64,000 nucleotides of DNA from Streptomyces sp. CB01373 (GCF_002803075.1 NZ_NNBK01000009.1:225704-289703); one strand, 5' to 3'; positions 16,640-25,135 are shown, counted from the first letter of the stretch. Notes: generated from the sequence alone by a model not told the origin. Made by a program: numbers and translations.

Positions 16640-17242
16640 CTACAGCCAGCCGCGGCGTTCGGCGATGCGGACGGCGTCGACGAGGGTGCGCGCGTGGAGC
16701 TTGCCGACGGCGGACGAGAGCCGGTTGCGTACCGTGCCCAGGCTCAGGAAGAGATCGGCGGCGATCTCACGGGCGTGGGTGCCCGAGGACGCCAGCCGCA
16801 GCACCTCGGTCTCCCGCTCGGTCAGAGGGCTCACTTCGCCGGCCCCGCCGTCCCGCATCCGCGGGTCGATCACGCGTCCACCGGCGGCGACCCGGCGAAT
16901 CGCGTCCACGGTCTCGGCGGGGGTCGCGGACTTGAGGAGGTAGCCGGAGGCTCCCGCCCCCATGGCACGCCCCAGATGCCCGGGCCGGTCCAGCGCCGTG
17001 AGCATCAGGGTGCGGCACTCAGGCAGTTGCTCGGCGAGCGCGGAGACGACGGTGATGCCGTCCACGACGGGCAGGTCGATGTCGAGGAGAACCACGTCGG
17101 GCCGCAGCCGTTCGGCCTCCGTGAGCGCCGAGGAGCCGTCGGCGACCTCGCCGACGACGCCGATACCCAACTCCCTCGAAAGCAAGGCCACCAGCCCTGA
17201 CCGCACGACAGCGTGGTCCTCGACCACGAGCACTTCGATCAC
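16640..17242 (-). CDS. NarL/LuxR-family response regulator
   Basis: 200 residues. The receiver domain (1-118) has acidic residues E8/D9, the phospho-acceptor Asp54 (VVLLDIDLP) and the Lys near 104 (YLLKSA). The LuxR-type HTH (about 135-200) reads SPLTERETEVLRLASSG...LGTVRNRLSSAVGKL. Its cognate kinase is probably the HisKA_3 kinase at 20897-22033, which points the other way. The two are separated by 3.6 kb of RHS-derived DNA, whereas such pairs are normally adjacent in one operon. Confidence 0.9.
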   Translation of the reverse strand: MIEVLVVEDHAVVRSGLVALLSRELGIGVVGEVADGSSALTEAERLRPDVVLLDIDLPVVDGITVVSALAEQLPECRTLMLTALDRPGHLGRAMGAGASGYLLKSATPAETVDAIRRVAAGGRVIDPRMRDGGAGEVSPLTERETEVLRLASSGTHAREIAADLFLSLGTVRNRLSSAVGKLHARTLVDAVRIAERRGWL

Positions 17243-17305
17243 CGATCAATTATGCCGTGCACGTGTGCGGCGACAGGTCGTGGACGCGAGTGGGTACCAC
17301 GGAGT

Positions 17306-17350
17306 CCGGCGGGAACTGGAGGCACATCGCCGTGGATCGTGCAGAGAAGT
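17306..17350 (-). pseudogene. Short RHS core remnant
   Basis: About 40 bp here closely match 18798-18838 of the RHS pseudogene (shared CACATCGCCGTGGATCGTG and flanks), the part encoding the STIHGDVAL segment of the RHS core. It is the third and smallest RHS copy in this island, lying only about 65 bp from the response regulator start. Seen by direct comparison within the window. Confidence 0.6.
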
Positions 17351-17353
17351 TCG

Positions 17354-17509
17354 CTACCGAGAATTACCGGAATCCTCCGACTCCGACCGTCTTACGCTTC
17401 GCCGGAGAGTACGAAGCCCCTCGCGCGTGTTGGTGATGTCGAGCAGGGCGAGCACGGCTCTACCGGCAAATTTCAACCCACGAACGGTGACTGAAACTAG
17501 ATCTTCCAT
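17354..17509 (-). CDS. Small ORF, possible orphan immunity or tip remnant
   Basis: 51 residues from ATG 17507-17509, which has GGAG 5 nt upstream (GGAGAAAGC-ATG). The sequence has one amphipathic or hydrophobic helix (LKFAGRAVLALLDI) and a basic, Ser-rich tail. It lies between two RHS remnants, the position expected for an immunity gene of a displaced RHS cassette. No family is recognised, and it may be non-functional. Confidence 0.35.
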   Translation of the reverse strand: MEDLVSVTVRGLKFAGRAVLALLDITNTREGLRTLRRSVRRSESEDSGNSR

Positions 17510-17568
17510 GCTTTCTCCGAATTTCCGTGCAATGCGGATGCCGTCACGAATCCGCCTCGGCGGAAGCA

Positions 17569-17601
17569 AGGTCGGCCCGGATCTGCAATCCGGGCCGACC
17601 T
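17569..17601 (-). terminator. Strong hairpin downstream of the RHS remnant
   Basis: Perfect 14-bp arms (17569-17582 and 17588-17601, AGGTCGGCCCGGAT) with a 5-nt loop lie about 45 bp past the stop of the RHS remnant that ends at 17651. It separates the remnant from the 51-residue ORF. Confidence 0.7.
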
Positions 17602-17650
17602 CACACTCCGCAATCATGACACGCAGAGCTGGTGAGGGCTCGAGTTCACC

Positions 17651-17856
17651 CTAGGTACACTGCCCCCTGCCTCGGTATCCCGTGTATTTACGGCAGACGC
17701 TCTGCCGCCCTGCGTGGGGTTGTAGAGGCGTATGCCCATCAGGACCAGGACGGTCAGGGTCTCCGACGAGCGCCGTTTGGCGCCTAGCCAGTTGTAGCGT
17801 GTGGGCTCCAGCCCTGGGCGCGGGTTGCCGTACTCGTCCAAGTCCAGGGCGACACA
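17651..17856 (-). pseudogene. Displaced RHS core/tip remnant
   Basis: Bases 17714-17856 encode DEYGNPRPGLEPTRYNWLG, then AKRRSSETLT...MGIRLYNPT, an evident copy of the RHS core seen at 18640-18780. The copy then breaks off. In another frame it continues as GRQSVCRKYTGYRGRGQCT and stop, matching the very end of the main RHS gene (GRRSVCRKYTGKSSCW). Most of the tip has therefore been deleted and the frame is broken. This is the mark of an orphan tip cassette. Confidence 0.8.
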
Positions 17857-17874
17857 GTCCTGCTACATCGTGGG

Positions 17875-18066
17875 CTATTCTCCCGATCGCCTCCTTTTCA
17901 CCCCTTCCCAAATTTCCTTGGCCGCACCCACGGAAATAGCAACCCCCAGGGCAATTTCGAGCGCCCCCCAGACCGGCGACCACCCATCACTGGAAAGCCT
18001 GCTCGCTCCACTCACCAGCATGAACGGAACAAAAAAGAGAAGACACGTCAGCTTGTACCTATGCAT
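17875..18066 (-). CDS. Small membrane protein, candidate immunity for the second RHS tip
   Basis: 63 residues from ATG 18064-18066, chosen because GGAAG lies 4 nt upstream; an in-frame ATG at 18084 adds six residues but has no such site. Two hydrophobic helices (CLLFFVPFMLVSGASRL and GALEIALGVAISVGAAKEIW) and a basic end (GVKRRRSGE) are visible. Unlike flanking DNA the region is relatively AT-rich, typical of exchanged immunity genes. Position directly after the RHS tip supports an immunity role; there is no family match. Confidence 0.55.
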   Translation of the reverse strand: MHRYKLTCLLFFVPFMLVSGASRLSSDGWSPVWGALEIALGVAISVGAAKEIWEGVKRRRSGE

Positions 18067-18102
18067 TACACTTCCAGGATTCATGACATTTCGACCAACG
18101 CC

Positions 18103-18137
18103 CTGACGGGGGACCGACAGATCCGGACCCCCGTCAG
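18103..18137 (-). terminator. Hairpin between RHS pseudogene and candidate immunity gene
   Basis: A perfect 10-bp stem (18103-18112 with 18128-18137, CTGACGGGGG) and a 15-nt loop lie 13 bp after the RHS stop and before the small membrane gene. It parallels the hairpin at 5897-5926 in the intact locus. Confidence 0.6.
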
Positions 18138-18150
18138 ATTTTCACTCCGG

Positions 18151-20683
18151 TCACCAACAACTCGATTTTCCGGTGTACTTTCTACAGACCGAACGGCGGC
18201 CGTTCGACGTCAGGGAATCATTCCAATCGTTGCGGAATCGGCGATTGTTGTTCCAGTTGTTGAAGTCATTCACCGCTGTCTGGACTCCCCAGCCAGCTCC
18301 AGCGCAGTGAACAGCCCTACTAACGGATTTAGCGCATCGTCTCAGCGTGCCATGCGGACTCTTGGCGGCCCTCCATACATTTCTGGCCGTCTTTACCCGA
18401 CCGAACGGTGCGACGAGTGCCGCCACGCCGATCGCGAACTTTCCAGAATGATAAATGCCGCGCCAATTAGGGTTGCGTCCCACGCGGTGGCGCTTGTTGT
18501 TGAACCGGTTCCACTGCTTCCTCACCCAGCTCGACCGCCCGTCCAGGTCGAATCGGTTGAGCGGGTCGGCGTGGGCGTACTCGTAGGCGTTCAGGTTGCC
18601 CCCGTACACCGGATCCACCGACAGGAAGCGGCCGGTCGTGGGGTTGTAGAGGCGTACGCCCATGAGCACGAGGCCTGTGAGGGTCTCGGCGGAGCGCCGC
18701 TTGGCGCCCAGCCAGCTGTAGCGGGCCGGGGTCTGGCCCTCACGGGGGTTGCCGTACTCGTCGCTGTCCAGGGCCACTGGCGCCTGCCCCTGGTCCAGCG
18801 GGAGCTGGAGTGCCACATCGCCGTGGATCGTGGAGAGTTGGAGCACCGTGCCGCCCGTCTTCGACGTCACGGCCGCGAGGCCGCCGGATGCGCCCTCGAC
18901 GTTACGGCTCACTGCTCCGGTGGCGGTGTCCTCGACGATCCAGCGCGGGTTGTCGCCGTCGCCGTCGTAGTGGTTGAGCTTGGACGCGTTCTGTGTCCAG
19001 GTCGAGCCGCTGCCGGTCTCCACCTTCCACGACCGGAACCGCAGGGCCGCGTCGAGCTGCCAGGTCTGACGCTTTCCGCCGGAGACCTGCTGGTATGCGA
19101 GGTCGTTGGCGTAGTAGCCGATGGTGCTGCCCGGCAGGGCGGTGGTGCGGCCGAACGCGTCGTACGTGTGGCCGGCGTCGACGAGGCGGTCGGCACTGTC
19201 GTAGGTGTGGTTGGTGGTGGTGCCTCCCGAGGAGGTGCAAACGGCACCGAAGCCGGCGGTGCTCGTGGTCAGGGAGGTGCGGTTGGTGCGCTTGTCGAAG
19301 GTGTAGGCGCGTCGGGTACAGACCTCGCCGACGATGTCGTCGACACCGGTCAGCCGGCCCACGCGGTCGTAGCGGTAGGTCTGGCTGGACCAGCCCTGGT
19401 GGCTGGTCACCTGCCCGTGGACCGACTCGCTGACCCGGTCGCTGTAGACGGTCGTGCCGTCGCTGTCACGGGTGTAGATCCGCGAGGCGGCGGAGCCGGT
19501 GGGGTCCTCGGTGACGGTGAGGGTGTAACCGCCGGGCAGTTTCTCGGTGGCCACCGACCCGTCGGCGTCGTAGGTGGCCGAGAAGGCGCCCGCGACGGAG
19601 TCAGTGGTCTTCGTGGCCAGGCCGCGCGGCTCGGCCGCGTGGTCGTAGGTGTACGTGAGGGTGGACGGGACGGAGTCGGTGACCTTGACCGGGCGGTCGA
19701 GCAGGTCGTACTCGGTCTTCGTGACACCTCCGTCGGCATCCGTGTAGGAGATCAGGCGGCCGAGCTTGTCGTACGCCTTGGTGATCGTCCCGCCGGTCGG
19801 CGAGCTGATCCTGGTCACCGCGCCGGTGGCCGGGTCGTACTCCGTGGTGGTCTCCGGGACCGCCTGGCCGAGACCGCCGGTGATCTTGGAGGAGACGGGA
19901 CGGCCCGCCGCGTCGTACGTGGTCGTGGTCGTCCGGTACACCCCGCCGACCTCGTCCGTGACGGTGGCCGGGTTGCCCCAGCGGTCGTATTCGGTCGTGG
20001 TGTTCACCAGCTTGTTCGGCTGCGAGCCGCCGCCGGTGATGTCACCGGCGGGACCGGTCCAGCACACCTGGTCCGCCCACTCGGGACGGCCCTTGCACCA
20101 GCCGGTGCCGGTCGCCGACCAGTACTCGGTGACACGGGTCGCGGCATCGTTGCCCGTCCCGCCCGGGAGCACCTGGTCGGTGACCCGGCCCTGGGAGTCG
20201 TACCCCGTCGTGGTGGTGAGGTTCAGACCGCCCGAATCCTTGGTGGTGTACCTGGGCAGACCCTTGGCCCAGTCGTACTGGGTGGTCTCGACCCGCTTCT
20301 CGCCCATGACCGAGTAGTAGTCGCGGACCCGGGCGCCGGTGACGGACACGGTGACCTGGTCCTTGACCGTTGCCGTGCCGTCGGTCGGACGGCCCTCGTC
20401 GTACTCCTTGACCGTCCACGAGCGGGCCGGGACCGAGGTTCCGGCCTCGACAGGGGATGTCCGCAGCCGCGTCAGGGCTCTTGGGCGTACTCCTGTCGGC
20501 TGTCTGCCGGGTCTTCTCCCGGTTGAGTGCCACCGCCTGACCGGTGGTGGCGACCGCCACCGCCGCCTCCGCGGCAAGCACCATCGCGGTCAGGGCCGCG
20601 ATGTGGGGCAGCAGCCGTCTGCGCCTCTGCGAGGCGACGGCCGACCCCTCCCACTCATCGGTGGGTGGTATTCGCTCTGACAC
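18151..20683 (-). pseudogene. RHS/YD-repeat gene with internal out-of-frame deletion
   Basis: The 5' part starts at GTG 20681-20683 (AGAGGG upstream) and encodes a Sec signal (PHIAALTAMVLAAEAAVAVA, then TTGQAVAL). Near 20450 the sequence jumps, in a different frame, to AGTSVPARSWTVKEYDEGRPTDG, which aligns with residue about 890 of the intact RHS protein. Roughly 800 residues of shell are missing and signal and RHS part are out of frame. The remaining RHS frame is open from there to 18151, with YD repeats, core end GVRLYNPTTGRFLSVDPVY and DLDGR, then a 127-residue cationic tip (Trp/Asn/Arg-rich, ending VCRKYTGKSSCW) that differs from the tip of the first RHS gene. Without the signal it should not be secreted. 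It could still serve as a recombination donor for tips. Confidence 0.85.
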
Positions 20684-20896
20684 GTTCAGTAACCCTCTGT
20701 TGTCGTGAGCATGGGCAGCCGTGATCAAAACAGGGTTGGCGCAGCCGAAGAAGTGAAGGCTTCACCAGTTGGGGAGATTCCGCGAAGCCCCTCAACACCG
20801 CAGGCCGGAGCCGCTGTTGCTGCCCTGCGGGTCCGCCCGGCCCTCCCCGGCAGGTCCATAATCGACCGTTGGTGATCAAGACCGGAGCAGGCAGGG

Positions 20897-22033
20897 ATGT
20901 GGAGCAAAGCGGTAAAGGGCGTGACGGCTCCACCAGGAGCGCGGGTCGCAGCGGGCGCGCTGGCCGTGGTGGTGATCGGATCACTGGGGCTGGTGGCGCT
21001 GGATGTCGCCGCTTCGCCGTTCCACCGGCGCACGGTCACCGCCGGTCTGACCGTGCTGGTGCTGACGCCGGCTGTTCTGCTCGGCCAGTACGCGCCTCCG
21101 CCCTACCGGCTGCCGTACCGCTGGAGGTGGGTCCTGCTGCTGGTGCAGGCCGTGCTCACCTACGTGCCCATCGTGGTCTTCCAGCACCGGTGGTTCACTC
21201 TGCTCGGCTTCCTCGCCGGCGCCGTGATGCTCACTCTTCCTCCGGCCAACTCCGTTCCCGTCGCCCTGGCGGTCGTCGCCAGCGGACCGCTGCTCATCCA
21301 CACGGGCGTGGTCGACAGCAGCCGCGGTTCACTGGTCGCTCTGCTCAGTGCGACGATCACGGCGAGCACGGTCTTCGCGGTCACCCATCTCGCCCTGCTC
21401 TCCTCGCGGTTGTACGGCAGCAAGGAGCAGACGGCCCGGCTCGCCGAGCAGCGCGCCCAGGCACGTATGCGCCATGACCTGCACGATCTGGTGGGGTCGT
21501 CGCTGGTGGCCATCGCGATGCGGGCGGAGAACACCCTGCGCGCGGACGCCTCCGCCGAGTCCGCCAGGGCGGCGCTGACCGAGGTCGTCGAGCTGGCCCG
21601 GCGGACACAGGAGGACGTACGGCTCATCAGCAGCCCCGGGGCGCCCCGCTCGCTGGCCGACGAGTTCGCCCGGGCGCAGCGGCTGTTGACCACCTCGGGG
21701 ATCGGGGTGCACGCCTCGCTGCCACCGCGCCTCGAACTGGACGACGCGGTGACGGAGTGCCTGCGGTCGGTGCTCCACGAGGCGGTGGGCAACCTGCTGG
21801 AGCACAGCCGTGCCACGTTCTGCGAGATCGAGCTCCACGCCGACCCGGACGACATCCGCCTGACCGTCCGCAACGACGGCGTCCCCACCGGCTCGCCCCC
21901 GCCCTCCGCCGCCCCCGGCCGCGGCACGGGCCTGGCCGGCCTCAGAGGCCGGGTGGTCGCCCTCGGCGGAACCCTCCGCACCACCCCGGAGGACCGAACC
22001 TTCTCCGTGACAGCCACCCTGCCCCTGCCCTGA
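20897..22033 (+). CDS. NarL-type sensor histidine kinase
   Basis: 378 residues. Five or so N-terminal membrane segments (about 17-165) carry no obvious extracellular sensor. The HisKA_3 H-box is RMRHDLHDLVGSSL (about 190-203), followed by the HATPase with N-box VLHEAVGNLLEHS and the G-box GRGTGLAGLRGRV. This kinase class pairs with LuxR-type regulators such as the one at 16640-17242; the RHS island lies between the two. Start ATG 20897 follows a GGAG/GGCAGGG stretch. It converges on the RelE-like gene 21 bp past its stop. Confidence 0.88.
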   Translation: MWSKAVKGVTAPPGARVAAGALAVVVIGSLGLVALDVAASPFHRRTVTAGLTVLVLTPAVLLGQYAPPPYRLPYRWRWVLLLVQAVLTYVPIVVFQHRWFTLLGFLAGAVMLTLPPANSVPVALAVVASGPLLIHTGVVDSSRGSLVALLSATITASTVFAVTHLALLSSRLYGSKEQTARLAEQRAQARMRHDLHDLVGSSLVAIAMRAENTLRADASAESARAALTEVVELARRTQEDVRLISSPGAPRSLADEFARAQRLLTTSGIGVHASLPPRLELDDAVTECLRSVLHEAVGNLLEHSRATFCEIELHADPDDIRLTVRNDGVPTGSPPPSAAPGRGTGLAGLRGRVVALGGTLRTTPEDRTFSVTATLPLP

Positions 22034-22054
22034 CACCACCGCCGGCGCAGGGCC

Positions 22055-22381
22055 TCACTGCCAGAAGACCTCTTCCACGACGATCTGTGGATCCTCTACG
22101 CGCTGCACGAAGGTGTACCTCATCCATCCATGACCGCTGTCGAAGTAGAGGATGCGGGGCCCTTTGGGGTCACTTGACCTCGCGGGTTCGACACGCATGC
22201 CCTCGGGCAGGCCGACATCGGCGTCGATGCCTCGGAAGTAGGGGTCCGTCGCCGTGACCAGTTCGGCGCGTGCAGTGTCGATCGCCTTACGGACGTGCTC
22301 GGGGAGCGCGTCTCGTGCGGCTTGGGCCTTGAGCGTCCAGTCCATCTGCCACGGCGGTCCCATGAACCCCTCGTGCGTCAC
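22055..22381 (-). CDS. RelE/ParE-like protein, putative toxin
   Basis: 108 residues from GTG 22379-22381, which overlaps the stop of the upstream gene (GTGA). The fold pattern suggests a RelE/ParE-like toxin: an N-terminal basic helix pair (WTLKAQAARDALPEHVRKAIDTARAEL), then beta strands ending RILYFDSG...WMRYTFVQRVEDPQIVVEEVFW. No catalytic residues can be named with confidence. The upstream coupled gene is a DUF6247-type protein, a common partner in such pairs. Toxin function is inference. Confidence 0.6.
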   Translation of the reverse strand: MTHEGFMGPPWQMDWTLKAQAARDALPEHVRKAIDTARAELVTATDPYFRGIDADVGLPEGMRVEPARSSDPKGPRILYFDSGHGWMRYTFVQRVEDPQIVVEEVFWQ

Positions 22382-22725
22382 TGACCCGGCTCCGTCCGGG
22401 CCGCCGAGTAACGGATGTTGGAGGCTTCCTCGAGGAGCGCTCTGGCTTCGGCGGCGTTGGTGCACTCGTGGGCCGCCCGGTGTTCGAGGTCAGTGACGTG
22501 CGCGTCCAGTTCCGGGTCACGGGCGATGGCGTACTCGCCCCACCAGCGTGCCATGAACGCCGGCACGGTGGAGACGTCGTAGGCGTCCGCGACGTACCGC
22601 TTCCAGTGAGCGTCGAAGTCCGGCAGCAGCTTCGGCGCGTGCTGCGCGATCGCGGCCCGCAGAGCTTTCGGATTCCGGTCCGGCATGGGCGGGACACCCG
22701 GCGTGTGTGAGGCGGCTGTCGTCAT
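22378..22725 (-). CDS. DUF6247-like protein, putative antitoxin
   Basis: 115 residues from ATG 22723-22725 with a strong GGAGG 5 nt upstream; the open frame extends further but runs into ssrA. The conserved region reads ALRAAIAQHAPKLLPDFDAHWKRYV and FMARWWGEYAIARDPE, which I associate with the DUF6247 family. It is mostly helical and acidic, fitting an antitoxin-like partner of the coupled RelE-like protein. It starts 153 bp from the ssrA 3' end. Confidence 0.65.
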   Translation of the reverse strand: MTTAASHTPGVPPMPDRNPKALRAAIAQHAPKLLPDFDAHWKRYVADAYDVSTVPAFMARWWGEYAIARDPELDAHVTDLEHRAAHECTNAAEARALLEEASNIRYSAARTEPGQ

Positions 22726-22802
22726 CGATCCTCCGGAGCAGCGCGAGGCGTACGGGGCGCTATGTCTCACACCGTACCGCCCGAAGCGCCGCCCTCGACG
22801 AC

Positions 22803-22836
22803 AAAGGCCCCGCCGCTTGGTAGCGGCGGGGCCTTT
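22803..22836 (-). terminator. Terminator of ssrA
   Basis: A perfect 15-bp stem (22803-22817 with 22822-22836, AAAGGCCCCGCCGCT) and a 4-nt loop, ending in TTT on the minus strand, lie 42 bp beyond the tmRNA 3' end. Confidence 0.85.
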
Positions 22837-22877
22837 CCCGCATGGGTGATGAAGGAGGCTCGGGAGCCTCCCGATCG

Positions 22878-23273
22878 TGGAGATGGCGGGAATCGAACCC
22901 GCGTCCAACGGTGCGGAATCAGGGCTTCTCCGTGCGCAGTCCGCTTCGATTTTCTCGGCCCCGGAGATCACGCGGACAAGTCTCCGACGGGCTCAGTCAC
23001 TGTTAGGTTTCCCTCTTCACCCCGTGACCGGGATCAAGGTTTAGTCCCCTAGCTGATGCCAGGATCCGGGTCGGGAACAGCCCCGGGCTGACACTCCCTT
23101 TGTAGGAGGCTCGCTCTGCTACCTGAGATCAGGCAGCGAGGGCGAAGGCCTGCTGGGAGGAATCGCGCTTGGTGTTGGCGATTATTTTTTCGGCCTGTGG
23201 TTTACGAGATCATGGCCGCTTCCTCGACACGCTTCCCCTGCTTCGACAACCGCTGTCGAAACCGATCATCCCC
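22878..23273 (-). ncRNA. ssrA: tmRNA
   Basis: The 5' GGGGAUGAUCGGUUUCGACAG start (23273) and the 3' tRNA-like end with T-loop GGUUCGAUUCC pair through a 7-bp acceptor stem (GGGGAUG with CAUCUCC, one G-U). The reading frame on the minus strand at 23179-23129 encodes the tag ANTKRDSSQQAFALAA followed by UGA, the tag typical of Streptomyces. Genomic bases after the discriminator A are CGA, so the 3' CCA seems not to be fully encoded. tmRNA with SmpB rescues stalled ribosomes and tags proteins for proteolysis. smpB lies immediately upstream on the same strand. Confidence 0.97.
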
Positions 23274-23290
23274 ATGTTGATTTTTCAAAA

Positions 23291-23305
23291 CCCCTCTGCG
23301 AGGGG
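23291..23305 (-). terminator. Intrinsic terminator of smpB
   Basis: On the minus strand CCCCTC-GCA-GAGGGG is followed by TTTTGAAAAA, a canonical if short terminator. It ends only about 17 nt before the tmRNA 5' end, so ssrA is either separately initiated in that narrow space or processed from read-through. Confidence 0.65.
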
Positions 23306-23392
23306 ATCCGCACCGGCCTCGCGGTGCTGATGTCATCGTACGTGACCAACGCAGGTCCGTGCCAGCGTATTCCCCGCGTCCCGGGCCCGCCG

Positions 23393-23872
23393 TTACGCCC
23401 GCTGCCTGCGGCGCGCCGCCGACACCGCGCGGTCCGTCTCGCGGCGGTCCTGCTTCTCGCGGAGCGTCTGCCGCTTGTCGTACTCCTTCTTGCCCTTCGC
23501 CAGCGCGATCTCGACCTTGGCCCGGCCGTCCTTGAAGTACAGCGCCAGGGGGATGATCGTGTGCCCCGTTTCCTGGGACTTCGACTCCAGCTTGTCGATC
23601 TCCTCCCGGTGCAGCAGCAGCTTCCGCTTGCGGCGGGCGCTGTGGTTGGTCCAGGTGCCCTGGCTGTACTCGGGCACGTGCACGTTGTGCAGCCACGCCT
23701 CGTGCCCGTCGAGCTGCACGAAGCCGTCGACCAGCGACGCCCGCCCCTGACGCAGCGACTTCACCTCGGTCCCCATCAGCACCAGACCGGCCTCGTAGGT
23801 GTCGATGATGAGGTAGTCGTGCCGCGCCTTCTTGTTCTGCGCGATCAGCTTGCGCCCTTTTTCCTTAGCCAT
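23393..23872 (-). CDS. smpB: SsrA-binding protein SmpB
   Basis: 159 residues from ATG 23870-23872 ([20 protein letters not shown]), with GGACGG just upstream; an ATG four codons earlier lacks a site. The OB-fold core is complete: [39 protein letters not shown], and the basic C-terminal tail needed in the decoding centre ([20 protein letters not shown]). It binds the tRNA-like domain of tmRNA. It is adjacent to ssrA, as in many actinobacteria. Confidence 0.97.
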   Translation of the reverse strand: MAKEKGRKLIAQNKKARHDYLIIDTYEAGLVLMGTEVKSLRQGRASLVDGFVQLDGHEAWLHNVHVPEYSQGTWTNHSARRKRKLLLHREEIDKLESKSQETGHTIIPLALYFKDGRAKVEIALAKGKKEYDKRQTLREKQDRRETDRAVSAARRRQRA

Positions 23873-23962
23873 AGTGCCGTCCATTTTGGCACTACGCGGG
23901 GGGTGTGCGGAAAGCGTATTAAGGGGTGTGCCCGCCGGGCCGGGACAGGGACCGGGCCTGGG

Positions 23963-25135
23963 CTAGGACGCCTCGCCCAGGCCCGTCAGGACCGTCTGCG
24001 CGCGCCGCAGCCCGTCCTGCCCGGCATCCAGGTCGGGGGTGATGCCGTGGCCGTCCACGGCGTGCCCGCCGGGGGTGCGGTAGTGCCCGACCGTGAGCTC
24101 GGCGACCGAGCCGTCGGGCAGCCGGCTCGGCATCTGCACCGAGCCCTTGCCGAAGGTGCGGGAGCCGACGACGACCGCGCGGCCGCGGTCCTGGAGGGCG
24201 CCGGTGAGCAGTTCGGCCGCGCTCATCGTGCCGCCGTCGACGAGCACGACCAGGGCCCGGGCGGTGTCCCCGCCGGAGCCGGCGTGCAGGGCGCGCTGGT
24301 CGCCGACGACGTCGTAGGTGGCGACCAGGCCGCCGTCGAGGAAGGCGGAGGCGGTGGTGACGGCCTCGGTGACCAGGCCGCCGGAGTTGCCGCGCAGGTC
24401 GAGGACGATCCCGCCGGCGGCCGGGGACCGGCGTACGGCGGTGCGGACCTTCTCGCCCACGCCCTTCGAGAACGCGGCGATCTTGATGACGGTCACGCCG
24501 TCCGCCGACCGCCGTACCGTCACCGGGTCCGTCGACAGGCGGGCCCGCAGCAGCGTCCGGCTCCACACGCGCTTGCCGCGTTGCAGGCCCAGGGTCACGG
24601 GGGTGCCGGCGGGCGCGTCCTCGGCGTCGCCCCGCAGCAGCGCGACCACCTCGGTGACCGGAAGACCGTCGGTCCGCTCGCCGTCGACGCTGCGCAGCCG
24701 GTCGCCCCGGCGGATGCCGGCGGCCGCCGCGGGCGAGCCCGCCTGGACCCTCGCCACCTCGACCCGGCCGTCCCGCCGGCGCCGCGTCGACAGCCCGACG
24801 CCGGTGTACTGGCCGTCCAGGGCCTCCTGGAACTCCTCGTACTCGCCTCGGGAGTAGACGGCTCCCCAGCGGTCGCCGCTGCGGCTCACGGCGCGTTCGG
24901 CGGCCTGCATGGGGGATTCGCCGTCGGCCATGGCCTCCGCCGCCGCCCGGGTCACTTCCTCGGGCCGGCCGGCGGGCGGGGCCGAACGGAACTGGTCCGG
25001 AAGGGACTTGCGGTCGTCATGGCCTGGCAGGGAGCCCGTCACCGCGCCCGCCACCAGCACGCTCGCGAAAACCAATGTCAGGGCGGCCCCGGCGCGGCCG
25101 CGGCGGGGCTGGCGAAACAGGTCACGGCCTGACAT
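23963..25135 (-). CDS. S41-family (CtpA-like) carboxyl-terminal processing protease
   Basis: 390 residues from ATG 25133-25135 (MSGRDLFRQPRRG); a start 24 codons earlier is possible. An N-terminal signal/anchor (about 12-35) is followed by a linker, a PDZ domain (about 110-190, with YTGVGLS and AGIRRGDRLRSVDGE), and the S41 catalytic domain with Ser in GGTMSAAELLTGAL and Lys in GSRTFGKGSVQ. It acts outside the membrane on C-terminal ends of exported proteins. It lies between smpB and ftsX on the same strand, in a gene order conserved among Streptomyces. Confidence 0.92.
   Translation of the reverse strand: MSGRDLFRQPRRGRAGAALTLVFASVLVAGAVTGSLPGHDDRKSLPDQFRSAPPAGRPEEVTRAAAEAMADGESPMQAAERAVSRSGDRWGAVYSRGEYEEFQEALDGQYTGVGLSTRRRRDGRVEVARVQAGSPAAAAGIRRGDRLRSVDGERTDGLPVTEVVALLRGDAEDAPAGTPVTLGLQRGKRVWSRTLLRARLSTDPVTVRRSADGVTVIKIAAFSKGVGEKVRTAVRRSPAAGGIVLDLRGNSGGLVTEAVTTASAFLDGGLVATYDVVGDQRALHAGSGGDTARALVVLVDGGTMSAAELLTGALQDRGRAVVVGSRTFGKGSVQMPSRLPDGSVAELTVGHYRTPGGHAVDGHGITPDLDAGQDGLRRAQTVLTGLGEAS

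Noticed and set aside
22878..22910. ssrA 3' end as an att site with a second copy in the window
   Set aside because: I found no duplicate of the GGTTCGATTCC-containing end elsewhere in the 64 kb, and no integrase gene.
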